Positions 25,900 to 35,112 of a stretch of 64,000 nucleotides of DNA are shown piece after piece (within the stretch, counting starts at the first letter, position 1; every line of letters begins with the position of its first letter). This stretch comes from DATIXJ01 sp963714795 (GTDB lineage: Bacteria > Bacteroidota > Ignavibacteria > UBA10030 > SZUA-254). The notes below the pieces were generated by a model. The model did not search any database. It saw only the letters and a list, made by a program, of their open reading frames with translations, and had not been told where the DNA came from. A program made the position numbers and the translations under genes. The stretch spans positions 124,001-188,000 of the forward strand of contig CAVQPS010000008.1 in NCBI GenBank assembly GCA_963714795.1. The letters are read 5' to 3'.

Positions 25900-26913
25900 T
25901 TATTCTTCGCCGATCACCCAGAGATCGATCAGCTTTTCATCCAATCCTTCTAAAAATCGCGAAGGTTTGGTCAGAATTGTTCCGGTTTCACGGTCGTATA
26001 CGTTGATAGGATAAGTGATGAAGAGATTTTCTTTGGCACGCGTGCAGGCGACATACATGAGCCGACGTTCCTCTTCAAGTTCCTCGGAATCATTGACCGC
26101 TCGCGATGTGGGAAATCTTCCGTCGAGTGCGTAAATGAGAAAGACGCTGTGCCATTCCAATCCTTTTGCACTGTGAATGGTCGAGAGCGTGAGATATTCT
26201 TCTTCTTTGCCGGGAGATTCGACATCGACGATGCTTTCGTTCGGCGGTTCGAGTGCAAGATCCGCCAGAAGGGTCGCTACAGAATCATAGCGTCCGGCAA
26301 TTTGCTCGAAAATTTCCAGATCTTTTTTCCGCTTGTTGTAATCATCGTACTTTTTTTTGAAAAAAGGATGATAGTGCGTATAAATCCGGGACACTTTGTC
26401 GGCAGGCGGATAACGGTCCGGCACGATTGATTTGAGCAGTTCGAAGAGTTCTTTAACCTGCTCAGGGTAGGAATTATATTTTTCCCAAAATGAAGAAGCG
26501 GGACTATTTGTCCGGTGGCTGAGAATATCGTCGATGATTTTTTCCGCAGTACGCGGTCCGATGCCGTCGATCAATAATAAAATACGATTCCATGCGACAA
26601 CATCGCGGGGGTTTTCCAGAACACGAAGATACGCAATCATATCTTTGACATGCGCGGTTTCGATGAATTTGAATCCCCCGAATTTGACGAACGGTATGTT
26701 TGCTTTCGTCAATTCGATTTCGAGATCGAATGAGTGAAACGAAGAGCGAAACAGGACGGCAAGGTCTTCCAGCGGAACTCCCTGTTCCCGTAATTCGAGA
26801 ATTTTTTGCACGACGAATTTCGATTGCATGTTTTCGTCTTCTGCAACGATTAACTGCGGGAGCGATCCTTCGGATTTATGCGTGTAAAGGACTTTTGTGT
26901 ACTTGCGACGCAT
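25900..26913 (-). CDS. UvrD/PcrA-type helicase, C-terminal fragment (motifs V-VI)
   Basis: A 337-residue piece beginning MRRKYTKVLYTHKSEGSLPQ, which continues exactly where the upstream fragment (27786-28769) stops. It contains the 2B region with EPPNES-type segments, motif V as LSTIHSAKGLEWHSVFLI (about 241-258) and motif VI as EEERRLMYVACTRAKENL (about 281-298). It lacks the Walker sites. The ATG lies four bases after the stop of the lipoprotein gene at 26917 and in the same frame (TAA-CGC-ATG). Whether the two halves can assemble into a working helicase is unknown; on its own this piece cannot hydrolyse ATP. Confidence 0.85.
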   Translation of the reverse strand: MRRKYTKVLYTHKSEGSLPQLIVAEDENMQSKFVVQKILELREQGVPLEDLAVLFRSSFHSFDLEIELTKANIPFVKFGGFKFIETAHVKDMIAYLRVLENPRDVVAWNRILLLIDGIGPRTAEKIIDDILSHRTNSPASSFWEKYNSYPEQVKELFELLKSIVPDRYPPADKVSRIYTHYHPFFKKKYDDYNKRKKDLEIFEQIAGRYDSVATLLADLALEPPNESIVDVESPGKEEEYLTLSTIHSAKGLEWHSVFLIYALDGRFPTSRAVNDSEELEEERRLMYVACTRAKENLFITYPINVYDRETGTILTKPSRFLEGLDEKLIDLWVIGEE

Positions 26914-26916
26914 GCG

Positions 26917-27711
26917 TTACCGGTTGCCTTCTTTGAAAATTCCGAAATTGACAACGGTCATGGGCCCGAAATTTGTCCGTTCCGTTTTTGCGCTCACCGG
27001 TCGTATCGATCCGTCGTTTGAATACCAGATACGCGGGGCATCGTCGGTTTTCCCCGGTCTCGCATCGTTGTACGAGGCAACGGTTCGCATTGCTTCCGTT
27101 CTCGGCAGGTTTCCGCCGATGATGATCGGATGGTTGATATACAAATTATTGAAAGAGCTCAGCGTACCGGCAACGACCGATTGATCGTCGATCATCGCGT
27201 TTTCCGGAAGCTGTGTGCCGATGACAACGATCTGCGCCGCGCCGCAATCGATCATGGCCTGCAATGCCGCTTCGAAATTGCTGGAATGTAAATTTGCATA
27301 ATGCAGATTTTCGTTTGATATGATCGGGTATGTGCTGAACACGGCATTTCCGCCCTGCCGGCCGGACACGGTAATTGTTTCGCCGAACACTTTTCTCATT
27401 GCTGCACGGTTTGCCAATTCTTCAACCACGTCCACACGGTCCGGTAAATCGGGATACCGTGTAATACCGTGAAGGATGAGAACGTCGACGGTATCGCGTA
27501 ATATAATGGCTGCAAAACGATCGACATCATCCGCTTCGATTCGTTTATTGAATCGTCCCAAGTTCAGGCTCGCGACTTTGATGATGATCTCCGGCTCAAG
27601 AGGTTTGACTGATACCGGCGGGGGATTCTCTTCCTTTTTTGTTTCCTTGGATGGCGGACAGCCGGTCAATAAAAATGCAAGAAGGAAAAATAAAAGAAAA
27701 TATGTTCGCAT
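26917..27711 (-). CDS. Lipoprotein with degenerate endonuclease/exonuclease/phosphatase-like domain, lying inside a helicase gene
   Basis: A 264-residue lipoprotein: signal MRTYFLLFFLLAFLLTGCPP with lipobox LLTGC, a Pro/Glu-rich linker, then IIKVASLNLGRFNKRIEADD, DVLILHGITRYPD, NAVFSTYPIISNEN and IIIGGNLPRTEAM, which follow the spacing of the EEP superfamily. The key Glu of the usual LQE motif is Gly here and the usual GDxN is GGNL, so catalysis is doubtful. The gene, with about 75 bases of leader, sits precisely between the two halves of a UvrD/PcrA helicase gene on the same strand. No inverted repeats, transposase or clear target duplication flank it. Confidence 0.75.
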   Translation of the reverse strand: MRTYFLLFFLLAFLLTGCPPSKETKKEENPPPVSVKPLEPEIIIKVASLNLGRFNKRIEADDVDRFAAIILRDTVDVLILHGITRYPDLPDRVDVVEELANRAAMRKVFGETITVSGRQGGNAVFSTYPIISNENLHYANLHSSNFEAALQAMIDCGAAQIVVIGTQLPENAMIDDQSVVAGTLSSFNNLYINHPIIIGGNLPRTEAMRTVASYNDARPGKTDDAPRIWYSNDGSIRPVSAKTERTNFGPMTVVNFGIFKEGNR

Positions 27712-27785
27712 GATTGTTCTCGTGATTACTAATGATTATTGTCTAAGATAACAATTCGAAAAGAGGAGAAATGTTTGCATGGACA

Positions 27786-28769
27786 TCATTCCAGTGCTCG
27801 TTTTAATATTTCGTTGGCGACATTCAGGATTGCCTGAGTACTGCGATAATTTTCTTCCAGCGTGACGATACGGCATCCCGGGAATTGTTCCGGAAAATCG
27901 AGAATGTTGCGGATCGTTGCACCACGGAAAGAATAAATTGATTGCGAATCGTCGCCGACTGCCATAATGTTGTTATGTTTGTATGCAAGTAATTTAATGA
28001 TTTCCGATTGAATGGTGTTTGTGTCCTGATATTCATCGACCATAATATATTTGTAGCGATTCGAAAGCTCGCCTCGTACGCTTTCCTGTTTCTGCAACAG
28101 CATGACGAGGTTAAGAAGCAGGTCGTCATAATCCATCAAATTGTGAAGGCGTTTATATTCTCCGTACGCAGAATGGATGCTCGCGATATCGGTTTCCAGT
28201 TCGATGTAATGCGGATAATCAGAGGCAAGAAGCTGTTTCACCGGCACCACCATATTTGCTGATCGGCTGTACAGATCGTAGATCGTTTCTTTTTTGGGAA
28301 ACCGGCGTTCTTTCGTATCCAGCTTCATCCTTGTGCGGATAAGGTTGATCACATCCTCGGCATCGCCCTGATCGAGAATTGTGAAACCGCGATCAAATCC
28401 CAGCAGCGTTCCATATTTACGAAGGACCGAATTGGCAAACGAATGAAATGTTCCGCCGGAGACTTTTTCACAACGGTAGTCAAGCGTCATTGCTGCCCGG
28501 CGCAGCATTTCTTGCGCCGCTTTGCGCGTAAACGTGAGAAGAAGGATCTGTTCCGGCTTTACGCCGAGTTCGACAAGATATGCTACGCGGTATACAATCG
28601 TTCGGGTTTTTCCGGTGCCGGCGCCGGCAACAATCAGGTGAGGACCGTTAATCGATGTCACGGCTTCGTACTGCGCGGCGTTCAATTCTTTTTTGTAATC
28701 GATCTGAAATTGTTGCGGGTGAACGATGTGCAGTTGGTCTGCCGGTTTCTTGATGATGTATCGTTTCAA
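27786..28769 (-). CDS. UvrD/PcrA-type helicase, N-terminal fragment (motifs Q-IV)
   Basis: A 327-residue piece with the Q-motif region LNAAQYEAVTS, Walker A as GAGTGKTRT (about 49-57), motif Ia LTFTRKAAQEM, Walker B as MVDEYQDTN (about 251-259), motif III GDDSQSIYSFRGA and motif IV EENYRSTQAIL. It ends ...EILKRALE and a stop, just where motif V should follow after the 2A domain starts. The rest of the protein is encoded at 25900-26913. SF1A helicases of this kind unwind DNA in repair. The fragment keeps the ATP-binding residues but lacks the arginine finger of motif VI. Confidence 0.85.
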   Translation of the reverse strand: MKRYIIKKPADQLHIVHPQQFQIDYKKELNAAQYEAVTSINGPHLIVAGAGTGKTRTIVYRVAYLVELGVKPEQILLLTFTRKAAQEMLRRAAMTLDYRCEKVSGGTFHSFANSVLRKYGTLLGFDRGFTILDQGDAEDVINLIRTRMKLDTKERRFPKKETIYDLYSRSANMVVPVKQLLASDYPHYIELETDIASIHSAYGEYKRLHNLMDYDDLLLNLVMLLQKQESVRGELSNRYKYIMVDEYQDTNTIQSEIIKLLAYKHNNIMAVGDDSQSIYSFRGATIRNILDFPEQFPGCRIVTLEENYRSTQAILNVANEILKRALE

Positions 28770-29187
28770 TCGACTAACAATGATAAAAGAGAATATTTTC
28801 TTATCAATATATCAAATGCATTCTGCATTGGCAACGAAAGATTTCCGGAATTAATGTGAAGGGACAAAAATAAAACAACCGCCGCAAACCGGGAGGGAAG
28901 TTTTTAACGGCGGTTGTACTCTCTAATCCACTAATCACCAACATCCACCATGTCGGTAACGAAATAATGTTACAATTTTAGTGCCATTTTTTCTCTTTTT
29001 ATCGATGAGGAAGTTGAAATGCCTAAAACAACTTAAAAATAATAAAATTTTATCAAAAAAATGAAACCCAAGAAGATATTTTCTTTCGAATAAGCATAAA
29101 TAGTAGCAAATTTTACCGACCAAGACGCAAAAAATACATGACGAATATGGGCAAAAGCAGACACTTTCTGTCAGCTCATACTACAGG
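28770..29187. other. Intergenic region with a terminator-like hairpin
   Basis: No gene is seen between the M28 peptidase stop (29188) and the helicase start (28769). An inverted repeat with arms CAACCGCCG (28876-28884) and CGGCGGTTG (28918-28926) is followed on the minus strand by a TTTTATTTTTG tract, consistent with a terminator for the leftward peptidase transcript. A smaller repeat GTAAC/GTTAC is present near 28955-28972. The rest is AT-rich and should contain the helicase promoter. Confidence 0.55.
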
Positions 29188-31239
29188 TCATTTCCATTTT
29201 ACGACTCCGGCTTTTACCAGGTCGTCGATATATCGGGAAATGACCGGAGATGGAATCGGTGAAAATTCTGCACAGAGGGCATTGCGAACATCTTCGACAG
29301 AATTTTTACCGTTGATGAAATTAACGAGTTCAAATCGCTGGTCGCCGTTCAACGGGAAATCCTTCGATGCGAACCACGCTGCCTCGTCGGGCGGTAACAC
29401 GCTTTCGGGCATTCGGAAATCAAGCGGTCCCCGCGTCAGCCGGATCGGAATGCGATTATCCGGATTGTCGTCGATGGAAGGAATGTCTGCTGATTTAAAT
29501 CCCATTTCCTCGACCTGCGCGCGCATCTGGTCGAACAGAAACTGGAACCGCACGCCGAGATGCAGTTGTAATGCCTGTGCCGCAAGTTTGATGTTGTCGG
29601 CGTTATTGAATGTCAGAACAGAATTGCCGGCATCGATTTCATTTTGGATCGATCGGTTGGCTTTGTTAGCCCCTTCTGCCCACGCTATATCTATTTTCAT
29701 TTTATTTTGAGAAGCAATATACTTTCGTACTGTCAGTGCCACCATGCCAAGCCGTTTGCCCGCATTTGCGCGGACAAGATCGACCAGTTCCAGTGCCTGA
29801 TTGGGCGTGAGGTTGTCGAGATACCATAATGAACTCAACGCAATCATTTCGCTCCGTTCCAATTCAACCGGATCGACTTTATCCGGCGTATCATCCGATG
29901 TATGATGTGTATAATCGGAATGAGAAAACATGACCGCCGGAATCTTCCGGTCAAGAAACATCATGTGGTCACTGCCGCCGGCATACGGAGTGATGCGGCA
30001 ATTAAATGCCGATTGACTCCCCCGCGGTGTGCGGATATCCATATCGGCAACCATCTCCGTCATATTTTCAACAACATCGTTCAGGCAGGATCCGACGGAC
30101 ATTGGTGTCCGGCAAATTCCCATTTGAGAATGCAGCAGGTCGAGATTTTCTCCGACCATATCGAGATTGATATTTGCCAGGTACGTTCCGCCGAGTTCGG
30201 GTCCTTGAAGCTCGGGATGTTTATCGATATATGCCATCGTACCGTTCCATTCGGGAACCCAGAGAAAAACCAGCGAACGTTTCGGCTGAGGCAATCGTTT
30301 GCCGTCGATTAATTCTTTCAGAGTCCGCGCGATATCAAGAATTGCTCCGGAACCGCTTGCGTTATCGTTCGCCGATTCTTTCGGATGATCGAGGTGCGCA
30401 CTGAACAGAAGTTTTTCATTCAACTTTTCACCGGGAATTTGTGCTACAACAACATCCATAAAATATGGTTCCAGCCCGATGCCTTTTACCCATCCGTGCA
30501 TGACGACTTTTTTCCCGGCTAACAACATGTCTTTTAATTTATCGCCCTGTCGTTTGGTAAGGTTGAATCCGAATGTGACCTTTTCAAGCTCCGGGGTGCG
30601 TGGCCACATGCCGGTGTATTGCAGCATATCGGGATGTTGCTTTGCGCGGTCGTCGTCGAGGTAGCAAATAACCGCCCTGGCGCCGTACTTTAACACAGCA
30701 AGGCGATGAACATCGCCGCCATATCCGGTGGCAAGAACGAATTTATCCTTGACATCTTTTCCGGCGTAATCCTCGTCACTGGTGCCGTTACCGACCCACA
30801 CTACTTCGGCTGTGACATCGCCCGGATTGGAATACGTCATGACGCTCATTGCAATTTCCGGATAGCCGACGATGCGTTCGTCGTACGGCGCGACCATGCG
30901 AAGTTCAGCCGACGAGATATCCCACCCCGACGGGGATTGCCATGTTTGATACGATACTCGCCCGTCCGATTTGAAACTTTCGATGTATGCATCCTTTTCC
31001 GAAAAACCATATTGCCGAAGTTGCCCCAGGACATACTGTGCAGCATCGCGGTATTGCCGCGATCCTTGAATGCGGTGATACCGCGTTATCTGGAAGACAT
31101 GTTCCTTGGCAAGCTCACCGCTCAGCGTTTCGTGAAATAAGTCGCGTAATTTCGGATCGAGCAATTCGTAATGTGTTTGTGAAAATCCGCTCGAAAGAAA
31201 AAGCAAAATAAAAATCGATAAGGAAATAATGTTTTTCAT
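29188..31239 (-). CDS. Secreted M28 family metallopeptidase with PA-like insert
   Basis: A 683-residue exported aminopeptidase-like protein with a signal peptide ending near GFSQ (residue about 20). A PA-like domain spans roughly residues 150-250. The M28 zinc site is visible in LFSAHLDHPKESANDNASGS (about 277-296), NINLDMVGENLD (about 356-367), GGSDHMMFLDRKIPAVMFSH (about 421-440) and HHTSDDTPDKVD. The C-terminal 170 residues include a region unlike the core family. It probably degrades peptides outside the inner membrane and fits the peptide-use genes at 56-60 kb. No sorting domain is present. Confidence 0.85.
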   Translation of the reverse strand: MKNIISLSIFILLFLSSGFSQTHYELLDPKLRDLFHETLSGELAKEHVFQITRYHRIQGSRQYRDAAQYVLGQLRQYGFSEKDAYIESFKSDGRVSYQTWQSPSGWDISSAELRMVAPYDERIVGYPEIAMSVMTYSNPGDVTAEVVWVGNGTSDEDYAGKDVKDKFVLATGYGGDVHRLAVLKYGARAVICYLDDDRAKQHPDMLQYTGMWPRTPELEKVTFGFNLTKRQGDKLKDMLLAGKKVVMHGWVKGIGLEPYFMDVVVAQIPGEKLNEKLLFSAHLDHPKESANDNASGSGAILDIARTLKELIDGKRLPQPKRSLVFLWVPEWNGTMAYIDKHPELQGPELGGTYLANINLDMVGENLDLLHSQMGICRTPMSVGSCLNDVVENMTEMVADMDIRTPRGSQSAFNCRITPYAGGSDHMMFLDRKIPAVMFSHSDYTHHTSDDTPDKVDPVELERSEMIALSSLWYLDNLTPNQALELVDLVRANAGKRLGMVALTVRKYIASQNKMKIDIAWAEGANKANRSIQNEIDAGNSVLTFNNADNIKLAAQALQLHLGVRFQFLFDQMRAQVEEMGFKSADIPSIDDNPDNRIPIRLTRGPLDFRMPESVLPPDEAAWFASKDFPLNGDQRFELVNFINGKNSVEDVRNALCAEFSPIPSPVISRYIDDLVKAGVVKWK

Positions 31240-31344
31240 AAGTCGCTCAAAAATTTGTGAATGTTGATGTGTCGTTGTATGATAAAAAGTACGAAAAAAA
31301 AAGAATCGGTCAAGCCGGGAAATCGATTCATGTCAACAGTTCGA

Positions 31345-33330
31345 TTAATCGGTAAATTCCCAACTGACACCGAACCGGAATTCCCTTCCCGGCATCGGAT
31401 AAAATGATGTCATAACATATTGCTGGTCGGCGAGATTTTCTGCGATAAAATGAATGTACGCTGAGCCGAGGCGGGCAATCAGTACAAAATCTAACGTTCC
31501 CGTTGTCGTAACGGGATAACTCTGCCCGCCGGGAAGGTATTCGAGGGACTGCTGGTTGAATTCTTCAGCGGTATAATCCGTAAAGAATTTGCCGCGGATC
31601 CCGACTTTCAAATTTAAATGATTGTTGAAGAGCGTATCCCAATAATAGACGCCGCCGGTTGCATTCCATTTCGGGAGGATCGCTGTTTCATCATCGTGAT
31701 TGATGCGGTCGAGATATTCTCCGGTTCCTTCCGCATAAAAACTGGACCATCTCAATCCTGCCGAGCCGCTGAAACCCTGCACAATTTCTTTGTCGTTTTG
31801 AATGAATTGGTACGGAACGGTGCTGCCGGGAACGGTCTGAGGTGCGATGGTTATCATATTAAAGATTGTGTGATAAAACCCGGTAAACTTGAAGAAGAAA
31901 TTTTTTCCCTGGTTCCCCTGGAATCCTGCTTCGATAACATGATGCCGTTCAATCGATTGGTCGGAGAGTGTTGATGACAAAATTGTATCGAGACCATATC
32001 GTTCTTCGAACGTCGGAAACCGGAATGACCGTGAATATCCGGCGAAAATTGAAAATGCACGTTCAACAGGAATAGATCCGTCGACGCCGTACGACAGCTC
32101 GTTCTGGCCGATGTAACGTTCCAATCGCCCGTACGGAGTGACGATGAGAAACGGCGTTGCTTCCAACGATGCCTTTCCGTAAACATCTGCCAGAGTTCTT
32201 CGATGCTCATCCACTGCCGGAGTCACAAGCTCTCGCTGGGATTGCATTTCTGCTCCGAAGTTCAGCGTTTGATTGCCCACCGAGAAAAAATGATCAGCTT
32301 TGACTCCCATCCATTGCGACCATTGATCCTGTTCGAACGGAATCGCATCAAACGTTAATGGATCCCCCGGGTCGATAAATTGGCGGAGGCTGGAAGAAAG
32401 ATACAACGTAATCGTAGTAACCGCGGTGGAATCGGGAAACAGATGCATTGCCGCGCCAAGCTGAAGATCGTGCCGTGTGGTTTTTTCATTTGCCGTCGTA
32501 TTGTTCACCGTCGATTGAAGCTGATCAAAACGAAGTGAAACCGGAGTTGTGTCATTGACACCGCCGTTCAATCCGAGTTGTGTCTGGTTGAACAATTCCG
32601 AAAAAAACAGATTGACTGTTTTATTGATGTTGTACCGGATTTTGAAACGACCGTTCCACGCATCGTAACCGGTGTTCGGGAAACCGGGACCGTATGTTGT
32701 ATGTTGAGCGCCGGCGGTAATGTTGAGTCCGCGGATAATATCCTGGCTGACCATCCCGTCGATCAGGCTGTATCCGTTTCCCGATTCACTGTACCGTAAC
32801 CGGGAATAGGCATGAATCGCTTTTTTACTTTTCGTGAGGATATCGATCGCGGCATCGGTGCTGTTCAATCCGTACAACGATGCTTCGCTGCCGGTAATAT
32901 ATTCTATCCGTTCAAGAGATTCGGTCGGGATCAAATACGGATTGAAAATCCCGAAGAGCGGGTCGTTGAGTTCGATGCCGTCATACAGAAATGCAATTTC
33001 GTGAGCGCCGAGTCCGTCAATGGTAATATCCGGGATTTGCCCCGGGCTTCCGAATTCACGCATGAACATGCCGGGCGATAACGACAAAAGGTCTGCCGTA
33101 AAGCGGTAGTCATAAAAATCCCTCATCGAATCGGTGATGATATCGGGAGATTGAAGCGAACGATCGATGGAGCCCACGAGCGGTATCGGAACGATAAATT
33201 GCCTTCGTGCAGAATCGGAAAGCGAAGAAGATTTCGTGAAAGCAGAATCTTCGAATGAATGCTGAGCGTACAGCGTCCAAACGCTTGAACAGAGCAAGAA
33301 GAAAATAAGTGGAAAACGAAAGAGTTTCAT
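31345..33330 (-). CDS. TonB-dependent outer-membrane receptor
   Basis: A 661-residue outer-membrane barrel. After a signal peptide (MKLFRFPLIFFLLCSSVWTL region, about 1-23) comes a plug domain with LLSLSPGMFMREFGSPGQIP, ITIDGLGAHEIAFLYDGIEL and ESLERIEYITGSEASLYG (about 80-155). Then alternating beta strands run to a C-terminal aromatic end (FRFGVSWEFTD). The ATG at 33330 fits the signal peptide; an upstream frame extension is disfavoured. BtuB-like length suggests vitamin or metal-complex uptake, but no riboswitch or partner ABC genes are adjacent, so the ligand is unknown. Confidence 0.83.
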   Translation of the reverse strand: MKLFRFPLIFFLLCSSVWTLYAQHSFEDSAFTKSSSLSDSARRQFIVPIPLVGSIDRSLQSPDIITDSMRDFYDYRFTADLLSLSPGMFMREFGSPGQIPDITIDGLGAHEIAFLYDGIELNDPLFGIFNPYLIPTESLERIEYITGSEASLYGLNSTDAAIDILTKSKKAIHAYSRLRYSESGNGYSLIDGMVSQDIIRGLNITAGAQHTTYGPGFPNTGYDAWNGRFKIRYNINKTVNLFFSELFNQTQLGLNGGVNDTTPVSLRFDQLQSTVNNTTANEKTTRHDLQLGAAMHLFPDSTAVTTITLYLSSSLRQFIDPGDPLTFDAIPFEQDQWSQWMGVKADHFFSVGNQTLNFGAEMQSQRELVTPAVDEHRRTLADVYGKASLEATPFLIVTPYGRLERYIGQNELSYGVDGSIPVERAFSIFAGYSRSFRFPTFEERYGLDTILSSTLSDQSIERHHVIEAGFQGNQGKNFFFKFTGFYHTIFNMITIAPQTVPGSTVPYQFIQNDKEIVQGFSGSAGLRWSSFYAEGTGEYLDRINHDDETAILPKWNATGGVYYWDTLFNNHLNLKVGIRGKFFTDYTAEEFNQQSLEYLPGGQSYPVTTTGTLDFVLIARLGSAYIHFIAENLADQQYVMTSFYPMPGREFRFGVSWEFTD

Positions 33331-33432
33331 GGAAGACAATTGTTTCGGAAAATATAGAGAAAAGGGGATCAAAGCGCAAACAGCGGTTGAAAATGATTGG
33401 CCGGATTCTTCATGGTGAAATTTTTTGTACGG

Positions 33433-34326
33433 TTATTTTTCGGGTGAAAATTTCGGAGGCGTCAAAAACACGGCATATCGTTTTTCAAATTGCCGCACAA
33501 CCGATGCCGCACGGTCTTTCGATTCAAAGAATCCATATACTGATGAACCACTGCCGGACATTTGAGCGAAGATTGCTCCGTTATCGTACAGCTCTTGTTT
33601 GATTTGAGCAATGGGCGGATATGCTTTCATCACAACAGATTCAAAATCGTTAACGATTGTTTTCCGTAATAGTTCCGGATGATGAATGTTTTTCATGACG
33701 AGATCTTTTAAAGAAGATTGACGGATCTCCGCTGTTTCTTTTGTCGGGGACATCGTCATATCAATTTCCCGATACGCCCAAGCCGTTGATACGTGAATGT
33801 TCGGGTACACCAGAACGATCCAGTACGGTATTTCTAAATCAACATAGTCCAGCATCTCGCCTCTGCCGGTTGCATGTGCCGTCCCCTCGTGCAAAAAATA
33901 CGGCACGTCGGAGCCGAGTTTCAATGCGAGAGTTGAAAGTGTTTCGGTTGAAGTTGCAAGGTTCCATAGTTGAACGAGTCCCAAAAGTGTTGCCGCTGCA
34001 TCCGAGCTTCCTCCGCCGAGACCGGCGCCGAGAGGGATTTGTTTCTTGAGTGTGATGTGCGCGCCTTTTTTGACACCGAACTGCTGCCGCAATAATTCAG
34101 AACCTTTGATACAAAGATTATTCTCATCGGTGGGGAGTTCCGGCTTATTGCAAACCAGCGTGATGACGTCGGATTGTTGTAAAACTATTTCATCGTATGG
34201 GAGAATACGCGTAAAAACCGTTTCAATGTCGTGGTAACCGTCGGAGCGTTTTCGAAGAATGCGAATTCCTAAATTGATTTTCGCATGGGCTTGTCGGGTA
34301 ATAGATGCCGGGATGTCGTTATTCAT
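33433..34326 (-). CDS. ispE: 4-diphosphocytidyl-2-C-methyl-D-erythritol kinase
   Basis: A 297-residue GHMP kinase that phosphorylates CDP-ME in the non-mevalonate isoprenoid pathway. The N-terminus has AHAKINLGIRILRKRSDGYH (about 13-32), with the catalytic Lys/Asp region, and the ATP loop is IPLGAGLGGGSSDAAATLLG (about 96-115). The C-terminal GHMP motif is IFAQMSGSGSSVYGFF. Length is normal for IspE. It stands between the TonB receptor and a T9SS gene without other isoprenoid genes. Confidence 0.95.
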   Translation of the reverse strand: MNNDIPASITRQAHAKINLGIRILRKRSDGYHDIETVFTRILPYDEIVLQQSDVITLVCNKPELPTDENNLCIKGSELLRQQFGVKKGAHITLKKQIPLGAGLGGGSSDAAATLLGLVQLWNLATSTETLSTLALKLGSDVPYFLHEGTAHATGRGEMLDYVDLEIPYWIVLVYPNIHVSTAWAYREIDMTMSPTKETAEIRQSSLKDLVMKNIHHPELLRKTIVNDFESVVMKAYPPIAQIKQELYDNGAIFAQMSGSGSSVYGFFESKDRAASVVRQFEKRYAVFLTPPKFSPEK

Positions 34327-34399
34327 GCCGAAAAATAGCGGAAAGAATCGTGAGATGCAATTATAAAAAAAGCGGGAAGCTGGTTACCAAGAATTTTGC

Positions 34400-34440
34400 A
34401 AAAATGGTGGCGACGATTTTACTTTGTCACCACCATTTTT
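34400..34440 (-). terminator. Terminator hairpin overlapping the end of the T9SS gene
   Basis: Arms AAAAATGGTGG (34400-34410) and CCACCATTTTT (34430-34440) pair over a 19-base loop. The right arm encodes the final KKMVV residues of the leftward gene at 34419, so the stop codon lies in the loop. On the minus strand the stem ends in a T run, as for a Rho-independent terminator. Confidence 0.7.
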
Positions 34441-35099
34441 TTAACCGATGAGAAATTTCCGGCCTGAAGTCTGTAAAAATAAACTCCCGACGACAGCGAT
34501 GCCGCATTGAACTTCACCGATTGTCCGCCCTCTTCTTGTTGTTCATCGACTAACATCTTCACTTGCTGCCCCAATGTGTTGTAAACTTTCAATATAACTT
34601 TGGCATCGTGCGGCAGATTGTACCATATTGTCGTCGTCGGATTAAATGGGTTTGGAAAATTCTGCATCAATTCAAATTGTTTCGGTACATCGACAATAAT
34701 ATTTATATTCTTGGTCCACTTTTGTCCACTTGCTCCAATTGCTTCCAGTGAAATTGTGGTTTCTTTCTTCACTGGAGCTGTTCTGTCGACAGAGAAGGTG
34801 AATGTTGCTGTGCGTTCTCCTTGACCTTTTAACGACTGCACGGTCTGATCTTCCGGGCTGATATGCAGCCAGTTCGGGAGCTTTGAAACTCCCACCCGAA
34901 TATTGGCAATCATCTGCGGCTGTGAGTTTGCTATCGTCAATTCGATTTTATTCCCTGTCGAGGCGAACGGTACGTGGTGTGTCGGAACCGCAGTCGAGTC
35001 GTTTAATTTCGACGATTTTGTTTGGGGTGTCTTCGGTTCTGCCGCCCCCAGTATACTAAACCAAAAAAATATTATCAGAAGGACATTGATGGTTTTCAT
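34419..35099 (-). CDS. Exported protein with T9SS C-terminal sorting domain
   Basis: A 226-residue protein: signal peptide (MKTINVLLIIFFWFSILGAA), a Lys/Thr-rich linker, an Ig-like beta domain (about 45-135, KIELTIANSQPQMIANIRVG...), and a typical Por sorting domain, FELMQNFPNPFNPTTTIWYN to SGVYFYRLQAG and KKMVVTK. Most of the mature protein is the sorting domain, so it may be a small surface structural protein or an adaptor. AAGGAGAG precedes ATG 35099. It is the last of three secreted-protein genes read in the same direction (38453 to 34419). Confidence 0.8.
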   Translation of the reverse strand: MKTINVLLIIFFWFSILGAAEPKTPQTKSSKLNDSTAVPTHHVPFASTGNKIELTIANSQPQMIANIRVGVSKLPNWLHISPEDQTVQSLKGQGERTATFTFSVDRTAPVKKETTISLEAIGASGQKWTKNINIIVDVPKQFELMQNFPNPFNPTTTIWYNLPHDAKVILKVYNTLGQQVKMLVDEQQEEGGQSVKFNAASLSSGVYFYRLQAGNFSSVKKMVVTK

Positions 35100-35112
35100 A
35101 AATCCACTCTCC

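Noticed and set aside
26911..27790. Insertion sequence or intron splitting the helicase gene
   Set aside because: No transposase, terminal inverted repeats, target duplication, or intron/intein motifs were found; the insert is an ordinary lipoprotein gene.
29138..29710. 190-codon + strand frame opposite the M28 peptidase
   Set aside because: Shadow of a gene with clear family motifs; no ribosome site.
31345..33330. TonB receptor considered as vitamin B12 transporter BtuB
   Set aside because: Only the general fold is visible; no cobalamin riboswitch or btuFCD genes are near, so no ligand is assigned.
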